Positions 51,092 through 60,107 of a stretch of 64,000 nucleotides of DNA are shown piece after piece. The notes under the pieces were generated by a model. It did no database searches, had not been told where the DNA came from, and worked only from the letters and a program-made list of their open reading frames with translations. The stretch is from NCBI GenBank assembly GCA_050331115.1, contig JBHJHD010000018.1, forward strand, positions 14,739 through 78,738, written 5' to 3'. This stretch comes from JBCCAG01 sp050331115. Its GTDB lineage: Bacteria; Cyanobacteriota; Cyanobacteriia; CAKZMO01. The translations under genes and the position numbers were made by a program. Positions within the stretch are counted from its first letter, which is position 1, and every line of letters begins with the position of its first letter.

Positions 51092-52504
51092 ATGAATGAT
51101 ATTCCACAGGGAATTTTACCTGTTTATAGAACTGACAAACCGAATCAGCCGATTTGTCTCTATAAGGGAGCGATGCAGCTGATTTGGAGTCGGCAAAGCG
51201 CGAAAGCTCTTGGCGATGGTCAGTTATGTCTAGAATGGCTTCCTGAACCAAGAATTAGGTTTGAAGTAAATAATTCAAAACTCGTCGGACAGACAGAAGG
51301 ATTCGATTCGATTTCTGGGAATGATGGAAATCTATACTTGAAATTAGTAGAAATTGACGTTTCGTGTAGTGCTTTAATACTAAGCCATCGACCAGACGTA
51401 TTTGACGACAACTACTTTAAAGGTATTCTTACTGAACCTTTAGAAAGGGGGAATTGTGAAGACTCGAGCTATTTCTTAGCACATGCTGTTAATTTTGAAG
51501 ATGTAATTGGTCTGCCAGTATGCTATCAAAAACTTCAGAAGAATTATAGAGTCACTTTAAGGAGCAAGACCTGGAACATCACTATTGATGCTACTCCAAG
51601 TCTTTCGAGTAACTTAAAAAGATCTACACAGTCTTCTAGGGGCTATACATTCACTCATACTATTAAGCTTGAGAAAGTCAAAAACGATTTCGGAGCTTGT
51701 ATTACAGATGTAGAAGTATGCGAGCAGCTAGAAATGCTAGGGTACTTGCTTTCTTTAGCAAAGGGAAGCTGGAGTAATGCCTTGCTGCCTGTGGGCTTTA
51801 ATCCGCAAGGGCGGGAGGTCTGGAGCATGCGAAATATGTGCAAGCTAGGTGCATATATACCAGTATGCTCTTGGTTCTCTGGAAGCTACACTTGTGAAGC
51901 CTTACCTCAAGTTTTTCCAGGGTTTATTAGACTTTGGGATAACGACATCTGGCGAGAAGCGCTTCGCTATGCTGTTACTTAGTATGTAGATAGTAATAGT
52001 GGTAGTGGTTCTCTGGAAGGAAGAATTATATGGGCTCAATCGGCACTAGAGCTTATTGGTTGGACATATTTTGTCAGAGACGGCCGCGAAACTAAAACTC
52101 AGTATGAAAAATGCAAAAGCTCTGGAAAGAAGATCAGAAAACTTCTTGGCGCTCTAGGAATACCAATCGAATGGGAGTCTCCTATGCTAAACTTGCCGTT
52201 CTTAACTTCTTTTAGAGAAAACAACTCATGCTTATGGGAAGATAGCGTAGAGGCTTTTGTAAAAGTAAGGAATGACATCACCCATCCCGAAAAGAAAACA
52301 GGAATGTTTTCTCGTATAAAAAGCAGGACACCTAACTACATTGCTTCGTGCGAGGAAAGTGCCAAGGCAGGGGCGGAACTATTTCAGCTGGGTTTATTAT
52401 TCGTAGAGTTGGCACTTCTAAAGCTTTGTGGTTATTCAGGAAAGTATGTCAACCGTTTAAAGATTCCTGGAATAGAGAAAGTCCCATGGGCTGACAAATT
52501 CTAG
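51092..52504 (+). pseudogene. AT-rich gene with C-terminal HEPN-like motif, broken by one in-frame stop
   Basis: Two open segments (51092-51982 and the continuation to 52504) are in the same frame and separated by a single TAG at 51980-51982. The coding texture continues at once after it, so the intact protein would be about 470 residues. The N-terminal 300 residues are not recognised; they resemble in general form the N-terminal region of ApeA-type antiphage proteins. Near the end VRNDITHP gives Arg393-x4-His398, the catalytic pattern of HEPN ribonucleases. Base composition is clearly more AT-rich than all neighbours, a sign of transfer. It could be a dead defence gene or a recoded one. Confidence 0.6.
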
Positions 52505-52591
52505 CTTTCTGCTAGATAGCGCAGAAGTCAGACCAGTTTCAGAGAACTACCGCTAAACCATAATATAAGAAGCGCTACTGCTCGAACCACT

Positions 52592-52945
52592 ATGGCCCAA
52601 ATCATTATCAATGTTCCTGATGACCTTGCCCAAAGGCTCCAGCAGTTCCAAGCTCAACTGCCAGAAGTCTTAGAACTTGGGTTACAGGAGATCCGATCTC
52701 AGCAGCGGTCAGTCAACTTTCTAGACGAGGAAAGCATCATTACTCTCTTAGCTAGCCAACCCACTCCAGAGCAAATCTTAGCGATTCGCCCCTCTGCCGA
52801 ATTTCAGGCCCGAGTCAGCGAGCTACTGGCGCAGAGTAAAGTAGGTCCCCTTTCGCCTAAAGGAGAAGCCGAGCTAGAGCGATACCTTACGCTTGAACAC
52901 TTGGTACGGCTTGCCAAAGCCCGTGCGTTAGCGCAGCAGCGATGA
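52592..52945 (+). CDS. Small helical protein paired with an HNH nuclease
   Basis: A 117-residue protein beginning MAQIIINVPDDLAQRLQQF. The opening resembles the ribbon-helix-helix or antitoxin-like N-terminus, the rest is helical and acidic/neutral. It ends in TGA overlapping the ATG of the HNH gene (ATGA), so the two are translationally coupled. Such small-ORF/HNH pairs recur in cyanobacteria; an antitoxin or accessory role is inference only. Confidence 0.65.
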   Translation: MAQIIINVPDDLAQRLQQFQAQLPEVLELGLQEIRSQQRSVNFLDEESIITLLASQPTPEQILAIRPSAEFQARVSELLAQSKVGPLSPKGEAELERYLTLEHLVRLAKARALAQQR

Positions 52946-53345
52946 GCACCTATGTCCCTGCAGCTTTACGCCAGCAGGTCATCCAACGCGCAGGCAATCG
53001 TTGTGAATACTGCCTATCCCCTCAAAGCATTGCTCTGTTCACGTTTGAGATGGAGCATATTATCTCTGAGAAACATAGTGGTACAACGACGCTAGATAAC
53101 CTTGCCTTAGCCTGTCCCTACTGCAACCGCGCTAAGGGAACCGACCTTGGCTCTATTGACCCAGAGAGTCAACAGTTGACGCCTTTCTTCAATCCCAGAA
53201 CCGGCAGAATCACTTCGTGTTTAAAGACGAAGCGATCGCACCTCTGACAGCAGAGGGCAGAGTTACCGCTATCATTCTTCAATTCAATCATCCTAAGCGG
53301 ATGCAGGAACGTCGCTATCTGCTTGCAGCCGGATATAGGTTTTGA
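52942..53345 (+). pseudogene. HNH endonuclease with frameshift
   Basis: The first 85 residues hold the HNH core: CEYCLSP, then EMEHIISEKHSGTTTLDNLALACPYCN (key residues Glu-x-x-His, Asn and the CxxC pair). After FFNPRT the frame is lost and soon stops near 53247. The next frame continues with the expected C-terminal module, NHFVFKDEAIAPLTAEGR to LLAAGYRF, ending at 53345. One missing base near 53200-53210 explains it. Either the gene is dead, a frameshift is used, or the assembly has an indel. The truncated product keeps the catalytic core. Confidence 0.8.
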
Positions 53346-53373
53346 CTACTTGTCGTGATTTATGCCCAACCCT

Positions 53374-53799
53374 CTAGAGCAGTAATAGCAGCGCCGATAT
53401 AGCGGGCAGCAGCTTAGCGCATTCCTGAACCAGCGTCGTCGTCTCCGACAATCCCGCAGTCGTCCCCTTCAAGATCTTCATCGCCGTCTTCGCCGCCTTC
53501 TTCACCGCGCCGTCTTTAGGGGTTTGCCCCGCCTCGGCCAACACCTTCACCTGCTCCAGCGCCTCGGCCTTATCTTCAGGCGGCAGCTCCGGCTCCGCTT
53601 CGATCGCCGCCTGCAGCTCCAGCAGTAAGGGCTTCAGCTCCCCTTGTTCACCCGCCTCCGGCAGCTGGTTGATGCGGTTAGTGACGCTGCCGCTGATGGT
53701 GCCGAGGTTCATCACCCCGCTCACATTGCCGCCCACGATGCCGCTGAGGTTGCTGATGTCGCCCCCGGCGTTGATGTTGATTGAGCTTTTGTCAGACAT
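53374..53799 (-). CDS. Possible internal-start product: 141-residue C-terminal module
   Basis: Inside the pentapeptide gene, an ATG at 53797-53799 is preceded by AGGAG (53805-53809) with a 5-base spacing, a near-ideal ribosome site. It starts exactly at the domain border (MSDKSSINI). The cell may therefore make a free 141-residue module beside the full protein. Confidence 0.45.
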   Translation of the reverse strand: MSDKSSININAGGDISNLSGIVGGNVSGVMNLGTISGSVTNRINQLPEAGEQGELKPLLLELQAAIEAEPELPPEDKAEALEQVKVLAEAGQTPKDGAVKKAAKTAMKILKGTTAGLSETTTLVQECAKLLPAISALLLLL

Positions 53800-55545
53800 G
53801 GTGTCTCCTAGGTTTTGGTAAGTTTCCACATAAAAGGTCTTTTGCTGGATGGCCGTGGTGACCATATTCTCCAGGCTGCGGATGCGGTTGTCCTTTTCTT
53901 CGATACCCCGTAGCAGCGCCTGCAGGTCACCGTAGGCTAGATCTTTAACTTCGTGGTATTGCTCAAAATACTCCTTGCTCAGCGTTGAGGGGTCGGCGGT
54001 CTCCACCACCCGCGCCTGCAGCCGCACCCGCTCGTTGCCGCGTCCTTCTAGGGCTACCACCTCCAGCCCCGCCTCGGGGAACTGCTCCGTCAGCCGCTTG
54101 AGGGCGATCGCTGCCGCGCTGGGGTCGATGCCCTCGTGGTGAAACAGGTCCACCGTTTTGTAGGTGTCTGCCGCTAGGCGGAGGTCGACGTTTTGCCGCC
54201 GGTAGAGGTCCAGAGTTTTAATAATCGGGGTGATGAAGTCGGCAAAGTCTCCCGGCTCGAAGGTCTCGTCGCGGTTATCGGGCTTGCGCCAGGGGTCGGG
54301 GGCGCTGGGGGTGGGCAGGTGCATGTAGATATAGTCGCACCGCACCTGGTGGAACTGGGTATCGAGGGAGATGCCCCAGTCTTGAATGTAGGCCCCGGTG
54401 AGGCAGGCGCGGTTGAGCCGCGTGTTGTACAGCTGGGCCTGGGCCAGCTTAGCGCGGCTCAGGTCAGCATCTTGGAGGTCGGCGTTGCTGAGGTCGGCCC
54501 CCACAAAGCTGGCGTCCGTTAGGGTTGCGCTGCGCAGGTTGAGGCCCCGCAGGTCTTGGTGGTCGAAGGTTTGGCCCTGGCCTTGGCCCGTGGTGACGAG
54601 CTGGCGAAGGGCCACGTGGTCCAGGTAGGTGCCCCAGGTGCGCGATCGCGCTAATCCCTGCGCCCCCCGCCAGCGGGTGCGGGTGAGGGTGGCGGTGCGA
54701 AGGTCGGTGCTGTTCACCGTGGCTTGGGTAAAGTCGGCGTCTGTCAGGTCTGCACCAGTAAAGCGCGTGCCTTTTAGAGTGACCAGAAAAATAGCCAGCG
54801 ACTGGACCAGCCTAAATTTTGGATGTCCCTGGCTGGCGAGATAGCCCACGTAGGCGCTGACCCCGCAGGCCAGCAGCGCCACGACCGCCGCAAAGGGACG
54901 CGTGGCAGCGTCGCCGACCCGGTCGGTGCTAGTGGCTTCGGCAATTCCCAATGCCGCCACAAGGGCGGCTAGACCAATGATAAGCATTAGCGTAAGGCGA
55001 TTCGAAGCGGCGAGGCGGATGGCGACGATCACGCTGCCGGTAATCACGCCCGCCAGTAGACCGGCCAACCCCAGGGCCCGCAGAATGATCGCCACAATGA
55101 CGTATTCTGCAGTTGAGCCTGGGTCGTATTGGGCAAAGGCGATCGCCACAGGAAGCATTGCGGCGAGAAAGATGCTTGAAGCCCCCAATGTCGCCCCCAC
55201 CCCCCACCGCACCATCAGCGCAACCAGCCCGGCAACAAACCCTAAGGACAGTAGCGCTTCCAAAATGCTGTTGAAGGGTGAATCTGGGAGGGGGATGATC
55301 ACCATGACGCTGGTAAAGGAAATGACTAGGCTCGCTATCGCCGTCAGCAGCAGCAGCCCCAACACGAGAATAAGCGCCCAGGCAGGCGGGACCCCGGCCC
55401 TCGCCCCCCGAAAGTCGGCGTCGCTGAGCTGGGCCGCCGAGAAGTCCGCCCCCCGAATATCGGCAGTCCTAAAGTTTGCCTGCGCCAGGAGCTGCCCCGC
55501 AAACCGCTGCCCTCTCAGATTCTGACCTTGAAAGTCTTGAGCCAT
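53374..55545 (-). CDS. Pentapeptide-repeat membrane protein with separate C-terminal module
   Basis: A 723-residue protein. A short pentapeptide stretch (1-50) is followed by four to six membrane helices (about 55-250), a second pentapeptide block (about 257-380), a soluble domain (about 400-530), a coiled coil (EKDNRIRSLENMVTTAIQQ) and a C-terminal module after about residue 583. That module, MSDKSSININAGGDISN to the end, has a Gly/Asn-rich beta stretch (VGGNVSGVMNLGTISGSVTN) and helices ending in a hydrophobic tail. It recurs at the end of cyanobacterial pentapeptide proteins. The function is unknown; membrane-bound scaffolding or stress sensing is possible. Confidence 0.8.
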   Translation of the reverse strand: MAQDFQGQNLRGQRFAGQLLAQANFRTADIRGADFSAAQLSDADFRGARAGVPPAWALILVLGLLLLTAIASLVISFTSVMVIIPLPDSPFNSILEALLSLGFVAGLVALMVRWGVGATLGASSIFLAAMLPVAIAFAQYDPGSTAEYVIVAIILRALGLAGLLAGVITGSVIVAIRLAASNRLTLMLIIGLAALVAALGIAEATSTDRVGDAATRPFAAVVALLACGVSAYVGYLASQGHPKFRLVQSLAIFLVTLKGTRFTGADLTDADFTQATVNSTDLRTATLTRTRWRGAQGLARSRTWGTYLDHVALRQLVTTGQGQGQTFDHQDLRGLNLRSATLTDASFVGADLSNADLQDADLSRAKLAQAQLYNTRLNRACLTGAYIQDWGISLDTQFHQVRCDYIYMHLPTPSAPDPWRKPDNRDETFEPGDFADFITPIIKTLDLYRRQNVDLRLAADTYKTVDLFHHEGIDPSAAAIALKRLTEQFPEAGLEVVALEGRGNERVRLQARVVETADPSTLSKEYFEQYHEVKDLAYGDLQALLRGIEEKDNRIRSLENMVTTAIQQKTFYVETYQNLGDTMSDKSSININAGGDISNLSGIVGGNVSGVMNLGTISGSVTNRINQLPEAGEQGELKPLLLELQAAIEAEPELPPEDKAEALEQVKVLAEAGQTPKDGAVKKAAKTAMKILKGTTAGLSETTTLVQECAKLLPAISALLLLL

Positions 55546-55638
55546 TATCTTTGCTGCTAAGCGTACAGGTCACTGAAGTGTACAGCCCCAATCTGCTTTC
55601 CTGTCTGCGTTACCGATGCCCCACGGTCAATTGGGCCA

Positions 55639-57822
55639 TTACCAGGGCCATCTCGATATGAACGAGTAGTAAAGATCGAAAACGCCCGCAAGGGCGTATA
55701 AGGGCGGGGCGCACTGCAAACTCAGCACGACGTGGTCATCGTACTCGGTCTCAGAACGGTAGGCGCGCCGGGAGTACTGCCCTAGAAAATCGACGACCAA
55801 GAAGTCATCAATAAAAACGACGCCCCCCACATCTAGCTCGTTGGGGGGCTCAGGCGGCGCGTTTCCCTGAGCAACGTCGAGCAGTCGTGACGCCTCTGCC
55901 ACAATTCCAGGGTCAGTGCTTTGCCGCAGGCGCTCCAGTTCCGGCATCACGACGGCTGCCGCTTCTCCGCGCAGCAGCAGAGCACCCGCCGCCGCCAGCC
56001 GCACCGTTTCAGCGCCGTTACCCAGCGCTTCGCTGAGCAGCGCGTCGGCCTCTGGGGTCGCGATCGCGCTCAGAATTTGGACAACCCTAAGCCGCATCTC
56101 CAGGCTGCCCCGATTGAGCAAGGGCCTGAGGGCGGCGATCGCTTCGGAACTAGAGAGCATCTCATTGGTGTAGGCGCAAACGGTTACCGTCAGCGCATTA
56201 TCGTTGTCCGAGCGCTCATAGTTACGAACGAGCTGGCTGACCTCCCTTACCCGGATATTGTCTAAAGACGAGCGACCCAGGGTTTCTGCGGCGGCGGAGC
56301 GAACGCTGACCTTTTCTAATTCGTCAGTGAAGACGTCGACCAGCACCGCCAGGGTCGAAGCTGACGGCGGGGCGCTGATGGCTTCAAGGGCGCGTACGGC
56401 ATTTAGGCGCACTGGCGGCGTGTTGTCCGTCTGCAGCAGGCTCTTGAGGCTAGGCCCTGCGGCCTCTGCCCCAGGGCCAATCTGGCCTATTCCGTATATC
56501 CCTGCTTCGCGCAGCAGCGGGTCTTCTTCGTTCAGCAACGCCGTCAGGGCTGGCACTGAGGTCTCCATCTGGGATAACGCCGTTAGTGTACTTTCAAAAA
56601 CGGTCCATCTCTCAGGTGAAAGGTACATGAGAGCGGGAATGTCAGCTTCCTCTTCTACTAAAACGCGGGCGCTGTCCTCGGGGCTCTCGGTGTTGGAAGC
56701 ATCGGGGTCGAAGAGAAATGGACGACCGATAAAGACGTCGAACGGCAGCCGTATTGGGTTTACGATGAGGCGATCGCTCCGCTCAGTCATAGGGAGAGGC
56801 GTGCTAGGGCCGTCGTTGGGTAGGAGTCGAACCGGCTCTTCCAAGTCAAACTCAAAAAGATCTTCAGGCTCGTGGACAGTCACGTGAGGCTCACTGTCCT
56901 TTAAGCGGCTAATGCTCTTAAGGAGGTTAACTAATGCCGGCACAGCCTGGGCGGCATCAACGTCGTGTCCCGCTAGGGCACTGGCCGCAGCTAAATCGGG
57001 GGATGCGCCAATCTCTTGAATGCGCCTTACCTGCGCTAAGACGTCGCCATTGACAGTGTAGGGAGACAACACCGGGGGCATGCCGTCGGGGACCACAAGG
57101 GCCTGATAGACCATCGCCGCCACCTCAGCCCGCGTCGCCACCCGGTTCGGGTTCAGGGTCTGGATCTGGGGGTGGTTCACCACGAGACGCCGCTCCGTCG
57201 CCGCCGCAATTTTGTCCACGGCCCAGGCCGGAATCAGCCTTGAATCTTCGTAGAGCGCTATGGTCTGAGCCGGGGCATCGGGAGAGACAGCCCCTAAACC
57301 GCTGGCAAGGGAGACAAGCACCTCGGACCGGGTGATATTACGGCTGGGCCAAAAGCGTCCATCGAGGTATCCGCTCAAGAAGCCTGCCCTGTTGGCGGCC
57401 CGAACGGCCTCAAAGGCCCAGTGGCTTGAAGGGACATCTGGAAAATTTTGGGCGGGCTGCGCAGCAGACGGCGAGAACGCGCTGCCGATCAGGGCGGCAA
57501 ATTCAGCGCGGGTGATGGGGGCGTCGGGACGAAACCGGCCTTCTTGATCCCCCGCGAGAATGCCATCTTGGGCCAGCCCCTGAATGAAGGGACGTGCCCA
57601 GTAATCTACCGGAACATCCGGAAATGCCGGGTTCTGTGCAACAAATGGCGCATCTATGGACGCTTCAGCGTCGCTTAAGTCAGCGCCTGATGGTGTGGAT
57701 AGGGCGATCGCCCCTCCATTGGAGCGACCGAAAACAGCATCAGCTTGGGTCCAGCCTAGAGTGGAGAGTAGGCCGATAGCGATCGCTCCAAAAGTCCAAG
57801 CGCCAAACGAATTGATAAGCAT
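55639..57822 (-). CDS. SLH-domain and HEAT-repeat surface protein
   Basis: A 727-residue exported protein. A signal peptide (about 1-29) is followed by three S-layer homology units, opening FPDVPVDYWARPFIQGL (about 68), FPDVPSSHWAFEAVRAA (about 128) and YEDSRLIPAWAVDKI (about 190). A linker leads to HEAT repeats (about 400-660), and the protein ends with the motif LYYSFISRWPW. SLH domains bind wall polysaccharide or span the outer membrane region, so the HEAT solenoid should sit in the periplasm or at the wall. The next gene upstream is a paralogue lacking the SLH part. Confidence 0.85.
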   Translation of the reverse strand: MLINSFGAWTFGAIAIGLLSTLGWTQADAVFGRSNGGAIALSTPSGADLSDAEASIDAPFVAQNPAFPDVPVDYWARPFIQGLAQDGILAGDQEGRFRPDAPITRAEFAALIGSAFSPSAAQPAQNFPDVPSSHWAFEAVRAANRAGFLSGYLDGRFWPSRNITRSEVLVSLASGLGAVSPDAPAQTIALYEDSRLIPAWAVDKIAAATERRLVVNHPQIQTLNPNRVATRAEVAAMVYQALVVPDGMPPVLSPYTVNGDVLAQVRRIQEIGASPDLAAASALAGHDVDAAQAVPALVNLLKSISRLKDSEPHVTVHEPEDLFEFDLEEPVRLLPNDGPSTPLPMTERSDRLIVNPIRLPFDVFIGRPFLFDPDASNTESPEDSARVLVEEEADIPALMYLSPERWTVFESTLTALSQMETSVPALTALLNEEDPLLREAGIYGIGQIGPGAEAAGPSLKSLLQTDNTPPVRLNAVRALEAISAPPSASTLAVLVDVFTDELEKVSVRSAAAETLGRSSLDNIRVREVSQLVRNYERSDNDNALTVTVCAYTNEMLSSSEAIAALRPLLNRGSLEMRLRVVQILSAIATPEADALLSEALGNGAETVRLAAAGALLLRGEAAAVVMPELERLRQSTDPGIVAEASRLLDVAQGNAPPEPPNELDVGGVVFIDDFLVVDFLGQYSRRAYRSETEYDDHVVLSLQCAPPLYALAGVFDLYYSFISRWPW

Positions 57823-57934
57823 TGTTGAGCACCCTGCTAAACAATATTGAGACGTAACTCAATAATATTTCTGGATTCAAGAAAAATAGGTTTGAAGTTA
57901 ACAAAAGGCAATCGAAAGACCGCAGTTGCTGGTC

Positions 57935-59428
57935 TTACCATGGCCATCTCGACGCGAATGAGTAATAGAGACTCTGGACATCCATGAGGCTTTCCTCGGG
58001 GAGAGCGCACTGCAGCCCTAGCACAACGTGGTCGCCGTATTCCGCCTCGGGGGAATAGTTCCGTTGGCCAAACTGTCCCAGAAAATCCACCACCAAGAAA
58101 TCGATCTCATTCACCCCCGTCACGTACACGGAGTCTGGCGCTGCGATGGGCACGGTGCCCTGGGCAATGGCCAGCAGCCTGGAGGCTTCTGCGGCAGCGC
58201 CAGGATCAGCGCTTTGGCGAAGGCGAACCAGCGCTGGAATGAGGGCATCAGAGGATTTTCCCTGCAGTAGTAGACCACCTACCGCTGCCAGGCGGGCCTC
58301 TTGAGAGGTGTTGCGCAGCGCGCTGTTGAGCGCAGCATCAGCTTCAGGTGCATCCACCAAAGTCAGGATTTGGACTGCCCGCAAGCGCGTCTCTAAGCTG
58401 CCGCGATCGAGCAAGGGAGTTAGGGCGGCGATCGCTACCGGATCAGACAGAATGTTGCTGATGTGGTCGCAGTTGGCGATCGCGGTATCGTTGGCGCTCG
58501 GGAAAATGTCAGCAGAGCGCTCGTAGTCCTGCACCAGCGCGCTCAGCGGCCTCAGCTGAATGTTGCCCAGAGCCATGCGCGCCAGCGCCTCCGCGGCAGT
58601 CTCCCTCACTCTGGCTTTTTCAGCTTCGTTCAAAAATGTCGTGGTCAAGGCCGCTATCGTCTCTGACGAAGGTGTCGCACTGACCGATGCTAGGGCCTGA
58701 GCAGCATTGAGGCGCACTGCTGATTTGCGATCGCGCTGCAGTCTGTAGACAAGTCGGGGGGCCGCCGCTGCCGCCTCCGGACCGATTTGGCCCAAGCCAT
58801 AGACGCCGGCCTCCCGCAGCAGGGGGTCCTCTTCGTTCAGTAGCCTTACTAGCGCGGGGACTGAGGCTTCCCCCAGCTGAATTAGTTCGGTTAGCGCGTC
58901 CTTGAAGGCTGCCCAGTTCTCAGGGGAGAGATACATGATGGCGGGGATGGCGGCCTCGTCGGTGACCGCAACTCGGTTGTCATCTGCTTCACTTGCGGCG
59001 GCGCTGTTGGACACGACCGGTTCTCGGATGGGTATACGTTCGGTAGTCTCGGCCGGCATCCGCCGTGCCTCAACAGGGCGGGGTGCGCTTTGGTGATCTG
59101 CGGGGTAACGCTGGGGGTTGCCGTCAAAAACCGGGCTGGGAGAGGAAGGAGTCCCAAGCCCTACGACAGTGACGTGAGGCTCCGCATCCTTTTGACGGCT
59201 GATGCGCTTGAGCCGTTCAATTAGTGCTGAAATTACTTCAGCGGATGCGACCTCAGTCTTAGCTGAGGCGATCGTTGATATCCCTTCAGAAGCGGTGCTT
59301 GTGGCGATCGCAAGCCCTAAACCATCTGATTTACCATCAATAGCGTTGAGCTGGGTGCACCCCAGCCCTGACAGCAAACCAATCACGGCAACCGCCAAGA
59401 TTCGAGCATCGAGCGACTTCAAGACCAT
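57935..59428 (-). CDS. Exported HEAT-repeat protein, paralogue of the SLH-HEAT protein
   Basis: A 497-residue protein with a signal sequence (AVAVIGLLSGLGCTQLNA, the same pattern as GLLSTLGWTQADA in its neighbour), no SLH domains, and the same HEAT region: LLNEEDPLLREAGVYGLGQIGPEA closely matches the neighbour's LLNEEDPLLREAGIYGIGQIGP. Both end ...YYSF-SRWPW. The Cys in LGCTQ might be a lipidation site, but the -3 residue is not ideal. The genes are 112 bases apart and arose by duplication with gain or loss of the SLH unit. Confidence 0.8.
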   Translation of the reverse strand: MVLKSLDARILAVAVIGLLSGLGCTQLNAIDGKSDGLGLAIATSTASEGISTIASAKTEVASAEVISALIERLKRISRQKDAEPHVTVVGLGTPSSPSPVFDGNPQRYPADHQSAPRPVEARRMPAETTERIPIREPVVSNSAAASEADDNRVAVTDEAAIPAIMYLSPENWAAFKDALTELIQLGEASVPALVRLLNEEDPLLREAGVYGLGQIGPEAAAAAPRLVYRLQRDRKSAVRLNAAQALASVSATPSSETIAALTTTFLNEAEKARVRETAAEALARMALGNIQLRPLSALVQDYERSADIFPSANDTAIANCDHISNILSDPVAIAALTPLLDRGSLETRLRAVQILTLVDAPEADAALNSALRNTSQEARLAAVGGLLLQGKSSDALIPALVRLRQSADPGAAAEASRLLAIAQGTVPIAAPDSVYVTGVNEIDFLVVDFLGQFGQRNYSPEAEYGDHVVLGLQCALPEESLMDVQSLYYSFASRWPW

Positions 59429-59736
59429 AGTTAGGCCCTCGCCGAGAATTATTTCTGCAAGACAATTATTTCTGTAAGGTATAGATCCACAGGGCGCTGG
59501 GTCTAATCCGGACGGGCTTCATAAATATTGGGCGCTTTCTCTCCCATCCTCACGGCGCAGACCCTGCTTAAGCAAGGTCTCGATGTAATTCAGATATTCC
59601 ATCGAAAATTTCTGGGTTACCGTACCCCCTACTTCCCCATCTTTTCCATTAGAATTATGAGCGCAATAGCATTGCGAGCCATCGCCGGACCTACTTAACC
59701 ACGTTGCACATCACTTACGTCGTTTGGGGGATTTCA
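59429..59736. other. 308-base intergenic region between divergent genes
   Basis: No gene is seen. A hairpin AGACC...GGTCT (59559-59580) encloses the palindrome TGCTTAAGCA. The rest is C/T-rich on the plus strand and probably carries divergent promoters for the HEAT paralogue and the small membrane protein. Confidence 0.5.
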
Positions 59737-60039
59737 ATGAGCCGACACATTCAGACGCTTTGGCACCGCTCTCGATTTCAGGCTCAGTGGCAAGCTACCC
59801 TGATGGGGCTGTGGATCGCTGTAGCAAGCGGGCTGCAGGAGATGATGGTAGAAGATTTTGAGTTCTATGCAGTGTACGAGTCGAGCTACAGCGACCTGGC
59901 TCTGAGCTTTTTGACCTTTAAGCCGGTGGAATACCTCTGTGAGGTGGTCGCGGTTTTTATGATATCGCGGGGGCAAGGGCTGCTCAGCGCTGGCATAGCG
60001 CGCGCTCAAGGCGGCTTTGCGTCGCTATGGCCGGCGTAG
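59737..60039 (+). CDS. Small hypothetical protein, possible membrane association
   Basis: A 100-residue protein beginning MSRHIQTLWHRSRFQAQWQ. Two moderately hydrophobic segments (TLMGLWIAVASGL and YLCEVVAVFMISRG) could be membrane helices. I do not recognise it. The ATG at 59737 follows a TGGGGG stretch; an in-frame ATG at 59704 is less likely. A glycosyltransferase-like gene follows after 68 bases in the same direction. Confidence 0.5.
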   Translation: MSRHIQTLWHRSRFQAQWQATLMGLWIAVASGLQEMMVEDFEFYAVYESSYSDLALSFLTFKPVEYLCEVVAVFMISRGQGLLSAGIARAQGGFASLWPA

Positions 60040-60107
60040 GATTTAGCGAATTCTCAGGGTCCTGACGTATCCTCTTGGCGTAGCGCCAATATTGCCCGGA
60101 GGCCGTC

